In this document: positions 56,016 through 64,000 of the stretch, one piece after another
Layout of the letters: each line of letters begins with the position of its first letter
Position numbering within the stretch: position 1 is the first letter of the stretch
Assembly: GCF_003569745.1 (NCBI RefSeq)
Contig: NZ_AP018498.1
Location: forward strand, 806,001-870,000
DNA: 64,000 bases
Direction of reading: 5' to 3'
Source: Altererythrobacter sp. B11
GTDB taxonomy: Bacteria > Pseudomonadota > Alphaproteobacteria > Sphingomonadales > Sphingomonadaceae
The notes under the pieces: model-generated
Database searches by the model: none
What the model was told of the DNA's origin: nothing
Seen by the model: the letters and a program-made list of their open reading frames with translations, nothing else
Made by a program: the position numbers and the translations under genes

Positions 56016-57744
56016 CTTCGATATCAGGCCGGGCCGTTCGCGCGACAGCGGAGCGGGGTCCTGGCGTAAGGCCAACTCGCTTGTCGGGCGCGTGCTCCAG
56101 GTCTCGCGCAGGGCAGGCTTTACGCCGCTTGGACGCGGCAGAGCCGGCCGGGGCACCGGGCATCTCGGACGCGGCGGTCCCGCCGCGCTCCGGTCCCGTC
56201 GCAACGCGTTACGCAGGCGCGTCGTCATCAAGGCGCGGGTCGTGCGGCACCGGGGTGCCCGGTTTCGTTCGGCGCCGCTCACCCGCCATGTCGCCTATCT
56301 CGAACGCGACGGAGTGACCCGCGATGGATCGTCGGGACAGATGTTCGATGCGCGGTCCGACCGTGCCGATGGCGACGCCTTCGCACAGCGCTGCGAGGAC
56401 GACCGGCACCACTTCCGCTTCATCGTCTCGCCGGAGGACGCGAACGATCTGGCCGATCTGCGCACTTTCGCCCGCGAGCTGATGGAGGACATGGCCAGCG
56501 ACCTCGATACGCGTCTCGACTGGGTGGCGGTAGATCACTGGAACACCGACAACCCTCACATCCATGTCCTGGTCCGCGGGATAGCCGACGATGGGAGGGA
56601 CCTCGTCATCGATCGTGGCTACATCAGCGAAGGGCTGCGCGCCCGCGCCGAGGAGCGCGCGACTATCGAGTTGGGTCCGCGCAGCGAGCGCGATATCAGA
56701 CAAGCGCTTCGCCGCGAGATCGACGCCGAGCGCTGGACCGGTCTCGACCGCCGTCTTCAGAAAGAGCGGGACGCGCACGGTGTTGTCGATCTCCGGCCCG
56801 AGGGCGCTTCGGGCAGGCGCAAGGATCGCACATTCCTGTTGGGCCGTGCGCAGGTGCTCGAACGCATGGGGCTGGCCGAAAAAGTCGGAGCCGCCAGCTG
56901 GACGCTGGCGCGAGACCTTGAGCCGACGCTTCGCGAGCTCGGCGATCGCGGAGACATCATCAGAACCATGCACCGGGCGATGACCGGGCAGGAGCATGGC
57001 GGCGATGACGGACGCTTCTGTGTGCATGCGCGATCCGGCGGCGAGCGCTTGACAGGAAGGCTGGTCGAACGCGGACTGCACGACGAGCTCACCGGCGAGG
57101 CTTATGTCATCGTAGACGGGATCGACGGCCGCGCGCATCATCTGCGCTTTCCCGACATCGAGCGGACCGGCGATGCCGCACCCGGCGCGATCGTCGAGAC
57201 AGGCACATGGACCGATCGCAAGGGACGACAGCAGGCCAGCCTGCTGACGCGGTCGGACCTCTCGATCGCGAGCCAGATCGAGGCGCGCGGCGCGACATGG
57301 CTCGACCGCCAGCTCGTCTCGCCTGAGCCGCATCCGCTGGCAGGCGGGTTCGGCTCGGAGGTTCGCGATGCCCTGGCCCGGCGGGGGCAGGTTCTGATCG
57401 ATGGGGGCCTTGCCAAGCGACAGGGGCAGCGCATCGTCTTTGCGCGAGGTCTCCTTGATACCCTGCGCGATCGCGAACTCGCGGAAACAGAGGAGGCCCT
57501 GGCCGCACGCCATGGTGGTGTCGCGCAGCCGACCGAGGCCGGTGATCATGTGGCCGGCATCTACCGCGAGCGCGTATCGCTCGCTTCGGGCCGTTTCGCC
57601 ATGATCGACAACGGCATGGGGTTCCAGCTTGTCCCCTGGCGGCAGGATCTCGAACGTCATCTGGGCCAGGAAGTGAGCGGCCGGATCAACCAGCGCGGCG
57701 GTGTCGACTGGAGTTTCGCCCGCTCGCGCGGTCCGGCCCTTTGA
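55975..57744 (+). CDS. Relaxase (DUF3363/VirD2-like)
   Basis: A 589-residue mobilization relaxase. A conserved N-terminal DDFDIRPGRSRDSG follows ATG 56002, which may be the true start. The middle has RHVAYLERDGV, the HUH motif DNPHIHVLVRGIADDGRDLV and the family phrase DRGYISEGLRARAEE; the C-terminal half is the DUF3363 region (GLAKRQGQRIVFARGLLDTL). It would nick at oriT and lead the DNA to the coupling protein. No oriT was located. Confidence 0.85.
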   Translation: MRRRPDALPMHGDDFDIRPGRSRDSGAGSWRKANSLVGRVLQVSRRAGFTPLGRGRAGRGTGHLGRGGPAALRSRRNALRRRVVIKARVVRHRGARFRSAPLTRHVAYLERDGVTRDGSSGQMFDARSDRADGDAFAQRCEDDRHHFRFIVSPEDANDLADLRTFARELMEDMASDLDTRLDWVAVDHWNTDNPHIHVLVRGIADDGRDLVIDRGYISEGLRARAEERATIELGPRSERDIRQALRREIDAERWTGLDRRLQKERDAHGVVDLRPEGASGRRKDRTFLLGRAQVLERMGLAEKVGAASWTLARDLEPTLRELGDRGDIIRTMHRAMTGQEHGGDDGRFCVHARSGGERLTGRLVERGLHDELTGEAYVIVDGIDGRAHHLRFPDIERTGDAAPGAIVETGTWTDRKGRQQASLLTRSDLSIASQIEARGATWLDRQLVSPEPHPLAGGFGSEVRDALARRGQVLIDGGLAKRQGQRIVFARGLLDTLRDRELAETEEALAARHGGVAQPTEAGDHVAGIYRERVSLASGRFAMIDNGMGFQLVPWRQDLERHLGQEVSGRINQRGGVDWSFARSRGPAL

Positions 57745-57765
57745 TACGTCCCAATCACGCAAATC

Positions 57766-57811
57766 TTGACAACCACACCATGTGATGCCTATAAACGCAT
57801 CAGGAGATGCG
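57766..57811 (+). promoter_or_regulatory. Toxin-antitoxin promoter with nested operators
   Basis: TTGACA (57766-57771) and TATAAA (57790-57795), spacing 18. TGATGC (57783-57788)/GCATCA (57797-57802) is an inverted repeat over the -10. CGCATC (57796-57801)/GATGCG (57806-57811) is a second, overlapping repeat whose loop holds the AGGAG. This suggests autoregulation by the Xre-like antitoxin and possible blocking of the ribosome binding site. Confidence 0.75.
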
Positions 57812-57813
57812 AT

Positions 57814-58245
57814 ATGGCCACTGCAGCCTTTCAGCAAGTCGAAGCCCGGCGCGGACTTCAGACCTTTGCCAGCGATGATGATCGCCGCCGCCTGACCGGC
57901 GCCGCGGTAAAGGCGGTACTGCGGCTCGTCGATGCCTGGGACGGCAGCAATGCGGAAGGTGCGGCGCTGCTCGGTGTGTCGGAAAGCACCTGGGACCGGA
58001 TGAAGGCCGGGACATGGGACGGCACGCTCAGCCAGGACCAGCTGACCCGCGCCTCGGCGCTGATCGGCCTGTTCAAGGGGCTGCATCTCCTGTTCGCCGA
58101 CGACATGGCGGATCGCTGGCCGAAGCTGGCGAACACAGCGCCGGTGTTCGACCGGCTTTCCCCGGTGCAGGCGATGATCGCCGGCGGCATCCCGCGCATG
58201 CTGGAAACCCGGCAGTATATCGACGCGCTTCGTGGCGGGCTCTGA
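57814..58245 (+). CDS. Xre/MbcA/ParS-type antitoxin (DUF2384)
   Basis: A 143-residue antitoxin: N-terminal HTH-like part and a C-terminal MbcA/ParS domain (FKGLHLLFADDMADRWPKLA; SPVQAMIAGGIPRMLETRQY). The usual partner is a RES toxin, present next. AGGAG lies 8-9 bases before ATG 57814. Represses its own promoter, as inferred from the operator repeats. Confidence 0.88.
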   Translation: MATAAFQQVEARRGLQTFASDDDRRRLTGAAVKAVLRLVDAWDGSNAEGAALLGVSESTWDRMKAGTWDGTLSQDQLTRASALIGLFKGLHLLFADDMADRWPKLANTAPVFDRLSPVQAMIAGGIPRMLETRQYIDALRGGL

Positions 58246-58948
58246 GGAGCCGGCCGACCTGCCTCTCGCCGACCTTCCGACGATCCGCGAGGCCTTCGAG
58301 CGGACCATCAGGCTTGTGCCGAGCGCGCGGCTGCGCGCAGCGGTCATGGCACCCCTGGCCGACGATGCTGACGATCTTGTCCTTCTGGCCGAGATCGAAG
58401 GCGCGACCAGCGGGCGGCTGATCGCCGAGGAACGCGGGCTTGGGGCGCTGCCCGCCGATGAGCTCGTTCACGGCGTGCCCCATGCCAGATTCATCAATGC
58501 GAGCTTCGCCTATGCCAAACCGCGCGAGCCGGGCCGTTTCAATCCCGCCAATCGCGGTGCCTGGTACGCCGCCCTGGCGGTGGAAACCTGCATTGCCGAA
58601 GTGGGCCATCACCTGACGAGAGCCCTGGCCGATGCGGGCGATTTCCATGCCGTCGTCGAGTATGGCGAGATGATCGCCAGCATGTCGGGCGTGTTCGTCG
58701 ATCTGCGCGATCTTCCCGATCATCCCGGCCTCGATCCCAAGACGGCGAAGGGCTATCCGGCCGGCAATGCTCTTGCGGCTCAAGCGCGCCGCGAAGGGCA
58801 TAACGGGATGATCTATCCCTCGGTCCGCCACGCGGGCGGGACCTGCATCGCCGCTTTGTGGCCCAATGTCGTGCAGTCGGTCGCGCAAGGGAGCATGTAC
58901 CGCCTGACATGGGCCGGGGAACCCGCGTTCGCTTGCGAGGCTCTCTAG
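58232..58948 (+). CDS. RES-domain toxin
   Basis: A 238-residue RES-domain protein, of the NAD+-degrading or ADP-ribosyltransferase-like toxin group. The signature residues are in SFAYAKPREPGRFNPANRGA, WYAALAVETCIAEVGHH and the end TCIAALWPNVVQSVAQG. GTG 58232 overlaps the antitoxin gene by 14 bases, as is normal for such pairs. It stabilises the plasmid by killing or stopping cells that lose it. Confidence 0.85.
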   Translation: MAGSEEPADLPLADLPTIREAFERTIRLVPSARLRAAVMAPLADDADDLVLLAEIEGATSGRLIAEERGLGALPADELVHGVPHARFINASFAYAKPREPGRFNPANRGAWYAALAVETCIAEVGHHLTRALADAGDFHAVVEYGEMIASMSGVFVDLRDLPDHPGLDPKTAKGYPAGNALAAQARREGHNGMIYPSVRHAGGTCIAALWPNVVQSVAQGSMYRLTWAGEPAFACEAL

Positions 58949-59047
58949 CCGCCCGCTTCTTTGCATGCGCCAGACCGCGATCTGCCCGGCATCGCGCTTG
59001 AAATGACGCTCCCGTTCGGCCTGCTGCCTGCTCAAAAAGGAGACAGC

Positions 59048-61039
59048 ATGTCGGCAACCAGAATCCTGTGGGGCCAGATCCTCGCCGTGTTTGCCCTGAC
59101 GCTGGGCGGCATCTGGGCCGGTACGCAATGGACAGCTGCCGAGCTTGGATATCAGACCGAGCTTGGCCGGGCCTGGTTCACCGCTTTCGGCATGCCGGTC
59201 TACCCGCCCTATGCGATCTTCTGGTGGTGGTTCAGTTACGAGGCCTATGCCCCGCGCATATTCGAGACCGGCGGCATGATCGCAGCGTCGGGCGGGCTGA
59301 TCTCGGTGGTGGTCGCGATCGCCATGTCGGTGTGGCGCGCCCGCGAACAACGCAATAGCGCGACCTACGGCTCGGCGCGCTGGGCAACGCGCTCCGACAT
59401 CGCCGATGCCGGCCTCCTCGCTGGCAAGGGCGTGGTGATCGGCCAGTGCGCCAATCTCTACTTGCGTCACGACGGGCCCGAACATGTGCTGTGCTTCGCG
59501 CCGACGCGCAGCGGCAAGGGCGTCGGCCTCGTCGTGCCGACACTGCTGACCTGGCCCCACTCGGCGGTCGTGCACGACATCAAGGGCGAGAACTGGGAAC
59601 TGACCGCCGGTTTTCGCGCCAAGTTCAGCCGCGTCCTCCTATTCGATCCGACCAACGAGGCTTCGGCCGCCTTCAACCCGTTGATGGAAGTGCGGCGCGG
59701 CGTCGGCGAAGTGCGCGACGTGCAGAACATCGCCGACGTGCTGGTCGATCCCGAAGGCTCGCTCGAGCGGCGCAACCACTGGGAAAAGACCAGCCATGCG
59801 CTACTGGTCGGCGCGATCCTCCACGTTCTCTATGCCGAAGAGGACAAGACGCTCGCAGGTGTCGCGTCCTTCCTTTCTGATCCGAAGCGGTCGATCGAGG
59901 CGACACTCGCCGCGATGATGCAAACGCCGCATCTGGGCGAGGATGGCGTACATCCGGTCGTGGCGAGCGCCGCGCGCGAACTGCTCAACAAATCGGAGAA
60001 CGAGCGTTCCGGCGTGCTCTCGACCGCCATGTCCTTCCTTGGCCTGTACCGCGACCCCGTAATCGCCAGTGTTACGCGGCAGTGCGACTGGCGCATTGCC
60101 GACCTCGTCGATCCGAAGCGCCCGGCGACGCTTTACCTCGTCGTTCCGCCCTCGGACATCAGCCGGACCAAACCGCTCGTTCGCCTGATCCTCAACCAGC
60201 TGGGGCGCCGCCTCACAGAAGACCTCGACGAAGGATCGGATCGCCGGCGCCTGCTCCTGATGCTGGACGAATTTCCGGCGCTGGGCCGTCTCGATTTCTT
60301 TGAAAGCGCGCTCGCCTTCATGGCGGGCTACGGCATCAAGGCGTTCCTGATCGCGCAATCGCTCAACCAGATCGAGAAGGCTTACGGCCAGAACAATGCC
60401 ATCCTCGACAATTGTCATGTTCGCGTCTGCTTCGCCACCAACGACGAACGCACCGCCAAGCGCATCTCGGAATCGCTCGGCACGGCGACCGAGCTGCGCG
60501 CGATGAAGAATTATGCCGGGCACCGCCTGTCGCCCTGGCTCGGGCACCTGATGGTTTCGCGGACCGAAACCGCCCGGGCTCTGCTCACCCAGGGCGAGAT
60601 CATGCAGCTGCCCGATTCCGACGAGATCGTCATGCTGGCGGGTGCCCATCCGATCCGCGCGAAGAAGGCGCGCTATTATGCCGATCCGAGACTGAAGAAG
60701 CGGGTCGAGTGTCCACCAGTCGTGGAGCAATCGGCCGAAAGCACCCGGAGCGGCGACTGGGGCGATGTGATCGCCCATCCGGACGCCCGGCCGAGACCTC
60801 GCCCGGCACCTGAAGATGTGGACGGTTTGGACACCGCGGGCGAGGGCGGCATTCGCCGTGAGCCCGACTTGCCGGAACACGAGGACGTGGTGCCGCCCCG
60901 GTCACCGCCTCACAACGAGTTCGACTTCACCGACCGGCGGGATGACGACGATGCTGTCAGAAACAGGCAGATTACGGACCGGATGCGCGCCAATGCGCGG
61001 CGCGCCGCGCTCGATCCCGGCGATGGGATCGATCTGTGA
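59048..61039 (+). CDS. traG: TraG/VirD4 coupling protein
   Basis: A 663-residue coupling ATPase. Two N-terminal membrane helices, Walker A (VLCFAPTRSGKGVGLV), Walker B (LLLMLDEFPALGRLDFFES) and the C-terminal RMKNYAG-like region. AAGGAG at 59036-59041 is 6 bases before ATG 59048. It brings the relaxase-DNA complex to a type IV secretion channel, but no such channel is encoded in the window. Confidence 0.92.
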   Translation: MSATRILWGQILAVFALTLGGIWAGTQWTAAELGYQTELGRAWFTAFGMPVYPPYAIFWWWFSYEAYAPRIFETGGMIAASGGLISVVVAIAMSVWRAREQRNSATYGSARWATRSDIADAGLLAGKGVVIGQCANLYLRHDGPEHVLCFAPTRSGKGVGLVVPTLLTWPHSAVVHDIKGENWELTAGFRAKFSRVLLFDPTNEASAAFNPLMEVRRGVGEVRDVQNIADVLVDPEGSLERRNHWEKTSHALLVGAILHVLYAEEDKTLAGVASFLSDPKRSIEATLAAMMQTPHLGEDGVHPVVASAARELLNKSENERSGVLSTAMSFLGLYRDPVIASVTRQCDWRIADLVDPKRPATLYLVVPPSDISRTKPLVRLILNQLGRRLTEDLDEGSDRRRLLLMLDEFPALGRLDFFESALAFMAGYGIKAFLIAQSLNQIEKAYGQNNAILDNCHVRVCFATNDERTAKRISESLGTATELRAMKNYAGHRLSPWLGHLMVSRTETARALLTQGEIMQLPDSDEIVMLAGAHPIRAKKARYYADPRLKKRVECPPVVEQSAESTRSGDWGDVIAHPDARPRPRPAPEDVDGLDTAGEGGIRREPDLPEHEDVVPPRSPPHNEFDFTDRRDDDDAVRNRQITDRMRANARRAALDPGDGIDL

Positions 61040-61467
61040 GCAAGGGTAACCGGATCAAGCACACCTTCCGGCTCCCGCCCGATCTGTCACGGCAACTGGC
61101 CGACTATGCCGGCCGCAAGCGGGTATCGCAGGCATCGGTGGTCGAAGCGGCGATCGCCTCGTTTCTTTCGCCCGACGGGTCCGAGCGGATGGAGGCCGCC
61201 TTCAGCCGGCGACTCGACCGGATCACGCGGCAATTGCAGAAGCTCGATTACCACGTGGAAGTCGGCAACGAAGCCTTCGCGCTGTATCTTCGGACATGGC
61301 TCGCCGCCACGCCGCCGCCTGCAAGCCAGCCTTCGGCTGCGGTCCGGGCCGGCGTCGAGAAGCGGTTCGAGAATTTTGTCGAAGCGCTTGCCCGGCACAT
61401 GGAGCGCGAAACGCATCTGGCGGACGATCTGATACGGGTGGGCGATCTTGGTGAGGACCATGGCTGA
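61036..61467 (+). CDS. Ribbon-helix-helix (CopG-like) mobilization protein
   Basis: A 143-residue protein with an N-terminal RHH motif (KHTFRLPPDLSRQLADYA; QASVVEAAIASFLS) and a long helical C-terminus. CopG-like genes typically sit between traG and trbB. GTG 61036 overlaps the traG stop. The following 13-codon frame (MAEDDLGAGKDR) ends at once, where trbB could have started. Confidence 0.8.
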   Translation: MSKGNRIKHTFRLPPDLSRQLADYAGRKRVSQASVVEAAIASFLSPDGSERMEAAFSRRLDRITRQLQKLDYHVEVGNEAFALYLRTWLAATPPPASQPSAAVRAGVEKRFENFVEALARHMERETHLADDLIRVGDLGEDHG

Positions 61468-61647
61468 AGACGATCTCGGGGCCGGAAAAGATCGGTAGCA
61501 GCTTGGCGAAGTTGTCGTCGGCCGCGCCGTTTAAAGTCCCCGCTCGGCGGGTCTCGAAGAGCAGAGGGCGCTTGTTGGAGCCGGTCATCGCACCGTGCAG
61601 TATTTGTAAGGGTGCAACCATTCCAGCAGCTTGCTAAGGGTAAATCA

Positions 61648-62568
61648 ATGCGCACCGATCTCGATCATCTTCCTCCGAACAAACAGCGCGAACTGGAACG
61701 CGTCGTCGAGATTGTGTTCGACGAATTTGGCGATGCACTCGCGCTTGCAAAGCACGAGTGGAAGAAGAAGGCGCGGATCCTCAAGATCATCCTCTACGGC
61801 AGCTATGCGCGCGGGGGCTGGGTCGATGAGCCGCATACCGCCAAGGGCTACCGTTCGGACTACGACCTGCTCATCATCGTCAATGACAAGCGCATTGCCG
61901 ACCGCGTCAAGTACTGGCTCAAGCTGGAAGAACGGCTCGACCGCGAGCTGGCGATCACCGGAGCGCTGCGCACGCCGGTCAACTTCATCGTGCACACGCT
62001 TCAGGAAGTGAACGATGGGCTGGCGCACGGACGCTACTTCTTCATGGATATCGCGAAGGACGGGATCGCGCTCTACCAGTGCGACGACACCGAACTGCAT
62101 CAGCCAAAACCCAAGACGCCCGCGCAGGCACGGGCCATGGCGCAGGAGTATTTCGACGAGTGGTATCCGAGCTCTAACCGCTTCAAAAAAGCAGCGGAAT
62201 TTCTCATTGCGGAAGGTGGGCTGAAGGAAGCTGCGTTCAATATGCACCAATCAGCAGAACGCCTGTATCACTGCCTGCTGCTGGTCTGCACTTTCTACAC
62301 CCCTCATAATCACAATCTCGGCTTCCTGCGCACCCAGGCCGAGCGGATTGATCCACGTCTGACGTATGTTTGGCCGCGAGAGACCAGACGCGACCGAGCT
62401 TGTTTCGAGAAGCTCAAGGAAGCCTATGTCAAGGCACGCTACTCGAAGCACTATCGGATCACGAAGGAAGAGCTTGAGTGGCTTGGCGCGCAGGTCGAAG
62501 AACTCGGCCGCGTGGTGCACGAGGTGTGTTCGGAGCGTCTCGAAGCGCTACGCTGCGAGGCGCTTTAA
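61648..62568 (+). CDS. Nucleotidyltransferase-HEPN fusion protein
   Basis: A 306-residue protein. N-terminal MNT domain with the GSxARGxx...D motif (ILYGSYARGGWVDEP; YRSDYDLLIIV); C-terminal HEPN domain with FNMHQSAERLYHCLLLVC. HEPN-MNT pairs are toxin-antitoxin modules, here in one chain. ATG 61648 has TAAGGG 7-8 bases before it. It lies between the RHH gene and the IS5 element. The 180 bases before it contain no gene I can support. Confidence 0.85.
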   Translation: MRTDLDHLPPNKQRELERVVEIVFDEFGDALALAKHEWKKKARILKIILYGSYARGGWVDEPHTAKGYRSDYDLLIIVNDKRIADRVKYWLKLEERLDRELAITGALRTPVNFIVHTLQEVNDGLAHGRYFFMDIAKDGIALYQCDDTELHQPKPKTPAQARAMAQEYFDEWYPSSNRFKKAAEFLIAEGGLKEAAFNMHQSAERLYHCLLLVCTFYTPHNHNLGFLRTQAERIDPRLTYVWPRETRRDRACFEKLKEAYVKARYSKHYRITKEELEWLGAQVEELGRVVHEVCSERLEALRCEAL

Positions 62569-62658
62569 TCAAAGTCAGAAAGGGCCTCATTTCGTCCACT
62601 TTGCGCTCTCATTTACGGCCCCTTAGAGCCTGATCCAAAATTAAGTTGAGTGGTATCA

Positions 62659-63571
62659 GCGGGTTAGCTTGACGCTTGCCCAAGTCGTTGATTCAGGGGG
62701 TTTTGCTACAAACTTCCGGAGCTCGACGATGTGGACCGACACCACTCGGGCGCATTATGCCCGTGCGGACCTGGCTTTGCCAAGCGATTTGACCGATGCC
62801 GAATGGGCGGTTCTGGAGCCGTTCTTTCCCCCGCCTTCGCATGTAGGGCGGCCCCGCAAGTGGCCGCTGCGGCGCATCATCGAGGCGATCCTCTACCTGC
62901 TGCGTGGCGGGCTGCCATGGCGGATGCTGCCGCCGTGTTTTCCGCCGGTTTCGACGGTGCGGCGCTGGTTCTACCTGTGGCGCGACAATGGGCTGTGGCT
63001 CTCGCTCAATCACGCCCTGCTGCTGATCGGGCGCGAGGCGGATGGTCGCGAAGCCTCGCCCAGTGCCGGAGTGATCGACAGCCAGAGCGTCAAGACCACG
63101 GAATCCGGCGGCCCTCGCGGTTACGACGCCGGCAAGAAGACAAAGGGGCGCAAGCGCCACATCCTCACCGACACCGATGGCAATCTCGTTCATGCCGTGA
63201 TCCACACCGCCGACATCCAGGATCGTGACGGCGCGCCACTCGTGCTAGCCGAAATCATCCATCGCTTCCCATGGCTACGGCATGTGTTCGCCGATGGCGG
63301 CTATGCTGGCGACAAGCTCCGCCAGGCGTTGCGCCGGATCGGCAAGTGGACGGTCGAGATCATCAAACGGTCCGACGCGACGAAAGGCTTCAAGGTGCTG
63401 CCCCGGCGCTGGGTCGTCGAGCGAACACTGGCTTGGCTTAACCGAAACCGTCGCCTCGCCAAGGACTTCGAGCAGACCATCGCCTCGGCAACCGCATGGC
63501 TCTTCATCGCCTCAATCCTGAGGTGGTTCCGCCTTCTTGGACAGGTCGGCGACGAAGTTAAGCTAATCCCC
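62659..63571 (+). mobile_element. IS5-family insertion sequence
   Basis: An element of about 0.9 kb containing an IS5-family transposase. The left end (GCGGGTTAGCTTGAC, from 62659) and the reverse complement of the right end (GGGGATTAGCTTAAC, ending 63571) match at 12 of 15 positions. Ends are inferred from this repeat; no target duplication is clear. A longer left boundary near 62627 (GAGCCTGATCC) is possible. Confidence 0.6.
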
Positions 63572-63640
63572 GATGTGATTATGCCGCCAGTCTGGTCGTC
63601 AGATCATGGGGGGCATGCCCCCCATGATCTGGTTCGCTGA
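62729..63640 (+). CDS. IS5-family transposase
   Basis: A 303-residue DDE transposase. Domains: N-terminal DLTDAEWAVLEPFFPPP and RKWPLRRIIEAILYLLRGGL, then the DDE motifs (GVIDSQSVKTTESGG; VFADGGYAGDKLRQAL; RRWVVERTLAWLNRNRRLAKD). ATG 62729 is chosen; the frame is open upstream to 62669. The last ~23 codons lie past the inferred right end and include a palindrome, so the C-terminus comes from the flanking sequence. Confidence 0.9.
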   Translation: MWTDTTRAHYARADLALPSDLTDAEWAVLEPFFPPPSHVGRPRKWPLRRIIEAILYLLRGGLPWRMLPPCFPPVSTVRRWFYLWRDNGLWLSLNHALLLIGREADGREASPSAGVIDSQSVKTTESGGPRGYDAGKKTKGRKRHILTDTDGNLVHAVIHTADIQDRDGAPLVLAEIIHRFPWLRHVFADGGYAGDKLRQALRRIGKWTVEIIKRSDATKGFKVLPRRWVVERTLAWLNRNRRLAKDFEQTIASATAWLFIASILRWFRLLGQVGDEVKLIPDVIMPPVWSSDHGGHAPHDLVR

Positions 63641-64000
63641 TCCGCCCGTAGGCCTCTGCCGGGGTCCGCCCGGCGAGACCCGAGTGCGGTCGCTGCGTGT
63701 TGTAATAGGTGATCCATCGCCGGAGGCCAGTGCGCAGCTCCGAGCCGGTCTCGAAGGCGTGGAGATAGACGCATTCATACTTCAGAGATCGCCACAGCCG
63801 CTCGATGAACACATTATCCATCCAACGGCCTCGACCGTCCATGCTGATCTTGACCTCTGCGTTGCGCAGCACGCTGGTGAAGGCGAAGCTGGTGAACTGG
63901 CTACCCTGATCCGTATTGAAGATCTCCGGCTTACCGAAGCGCGCCAGCGCATCTTCCAGTGCGGCGACGCAGAAGCCGGCGTCCATCGTATTCGACAGCC
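63579..64000 (-). CDS. IS3-family transposase OrfB, partial
   Basis: The C-terminal part of an IS3-family OrfB integrase core, cut by the right edge. Features: ARFGKPEIFNTDQGSQFTSF, the GRGRWMDNVFIERLWRSLKY DDE region, and TYYNTQRPHSGLAGRTPAEA. The frame stays open to 64000 (LSNTMDAGF...). Its last codons overlap, on the other strand, the end of the IS5 transposase frame. Confidence 0.9.
   Translation of the reverse strand, partial: LSNTMDAGFCVAALEDALARFGKPEIFNTDQGSQFTSFAFTSVLRNAEVKISMDGRGRWMDNVFIERLWRSLKYECVYLHAFETGSELRTGLRRWITYYNTQRPHSGLAGRTPAEAYGRISEPDHGGHAPHDLTTRLAA
63600..63631. repeat. 32-base perfect palindrome between two transposases
   Basis: CAGATCATGGGGGG (63600-63613), CATG, CCCCCCATGATCTG (63618-63631). 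It lies within the tails of both convergent transposase frames and is read as a DHGGHAPHDL-like string from either strand. It could be a terminator hairpin or part of the IS3 end. Confidence 0.8.

Noticed and set aside
56209-58347. 712-codon minus-strand frame
   Set aside because: Antisense to the relaxase and antitoxin genes, which have clear domains; no ribosome binding site or domain on this strand.

Overview
The window is GC-rich (roughly 60-65% by eye) alphaproteobacterial DNA. The gene families (caa3 oxidase with a fused CtaD-CtaE, RPA-type RepA, DUF2840/TraF/DUF736/DUF3363-relaxase/TraG cluster, CnrYXH-type sigma system) suggest a sphingomonad such as an Erythrobacter- or Citromicrobium-like bacterium. 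A RepA gene followed by iterons, a mobilization set and insertion sequences suggest a plasmid, or a plasmid-derived island. No rRNA, tRNA or CRISPR array was recognised.

Layout: 0-7.2 kb is a minus-strand heavy-metal RND operon (periplasmic protein, czcC, small ORF, czcB, czcA, DUF190, lipoprotein). 7.5-11.1 kb is a tightly overlapping plus-strand run: SpoIIAA-like protein, two CDF exporters and two ZIP-like membrane proteins. 11.2-17.5 kb holds a caa3-type cytochrome oxidase with accessory cytochromes c, a frameshifted cytochrome b561 and CtaG. 17.7-21.8 kb is a PbrR/CadR-type MerR regulon: two near-identical MerR operators drive a CDF-like gene and a pbrT-like FTR1 permease, beside a decayed copy of the CDF gene. 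21.9-28.7 kb is a Cus-type Cu/Ag RND operon with a CusB-CusF fusion and a separate CusF. 28.8-35.2 kb is a minus-strand copper operon (copA, copB, NTF2-like, copC, copD) downstream of a CnrY-CnrX-CnrH-like signalling set. 35.4-41.4 kb carries two related cytochromes c, a Cu(I)-type P-ATPase, a small K+-channel-like protein, DUF305 and DUF2231 proteins.

41.5-49.5 kb is the most unusual part: nuoA, a NuoB/NuoD-like hybrid, nuoH, J, K, L, M, N in one operon. It encodes the complete membrane arm of complex I, while NuoC, E, F, G and I are absent from the window. Residues of the quinone and Fe-S sites are lost in NuoA, NuoB/D and NuoH, but many charged residues of the proton channels in NuoK, L, M and N remain. 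It may be an ion-translocating machine without, or with a different, electron input.

49.6-64 kb is the plasmid backbone: small genes, ssb, an excisionase-like HTH protein, repA and iterons, DUF2840, traF, a frameshifted DUF736 gene, a lytic transglycosylase, relaxase, an Xre/RES toxin-antitoxin pair with nested operator repeats, traG and an RHH protein. Where a trb/T4SS operon might follow, there is instead a MNT-HEPN fusion, an IS5-family element and a partial IS3-family transposase. Together the genes would export or detoxify Zn/Cd/Co, Pb and Cu/Ag, with respiratory and cytochrome modules carried alongside.
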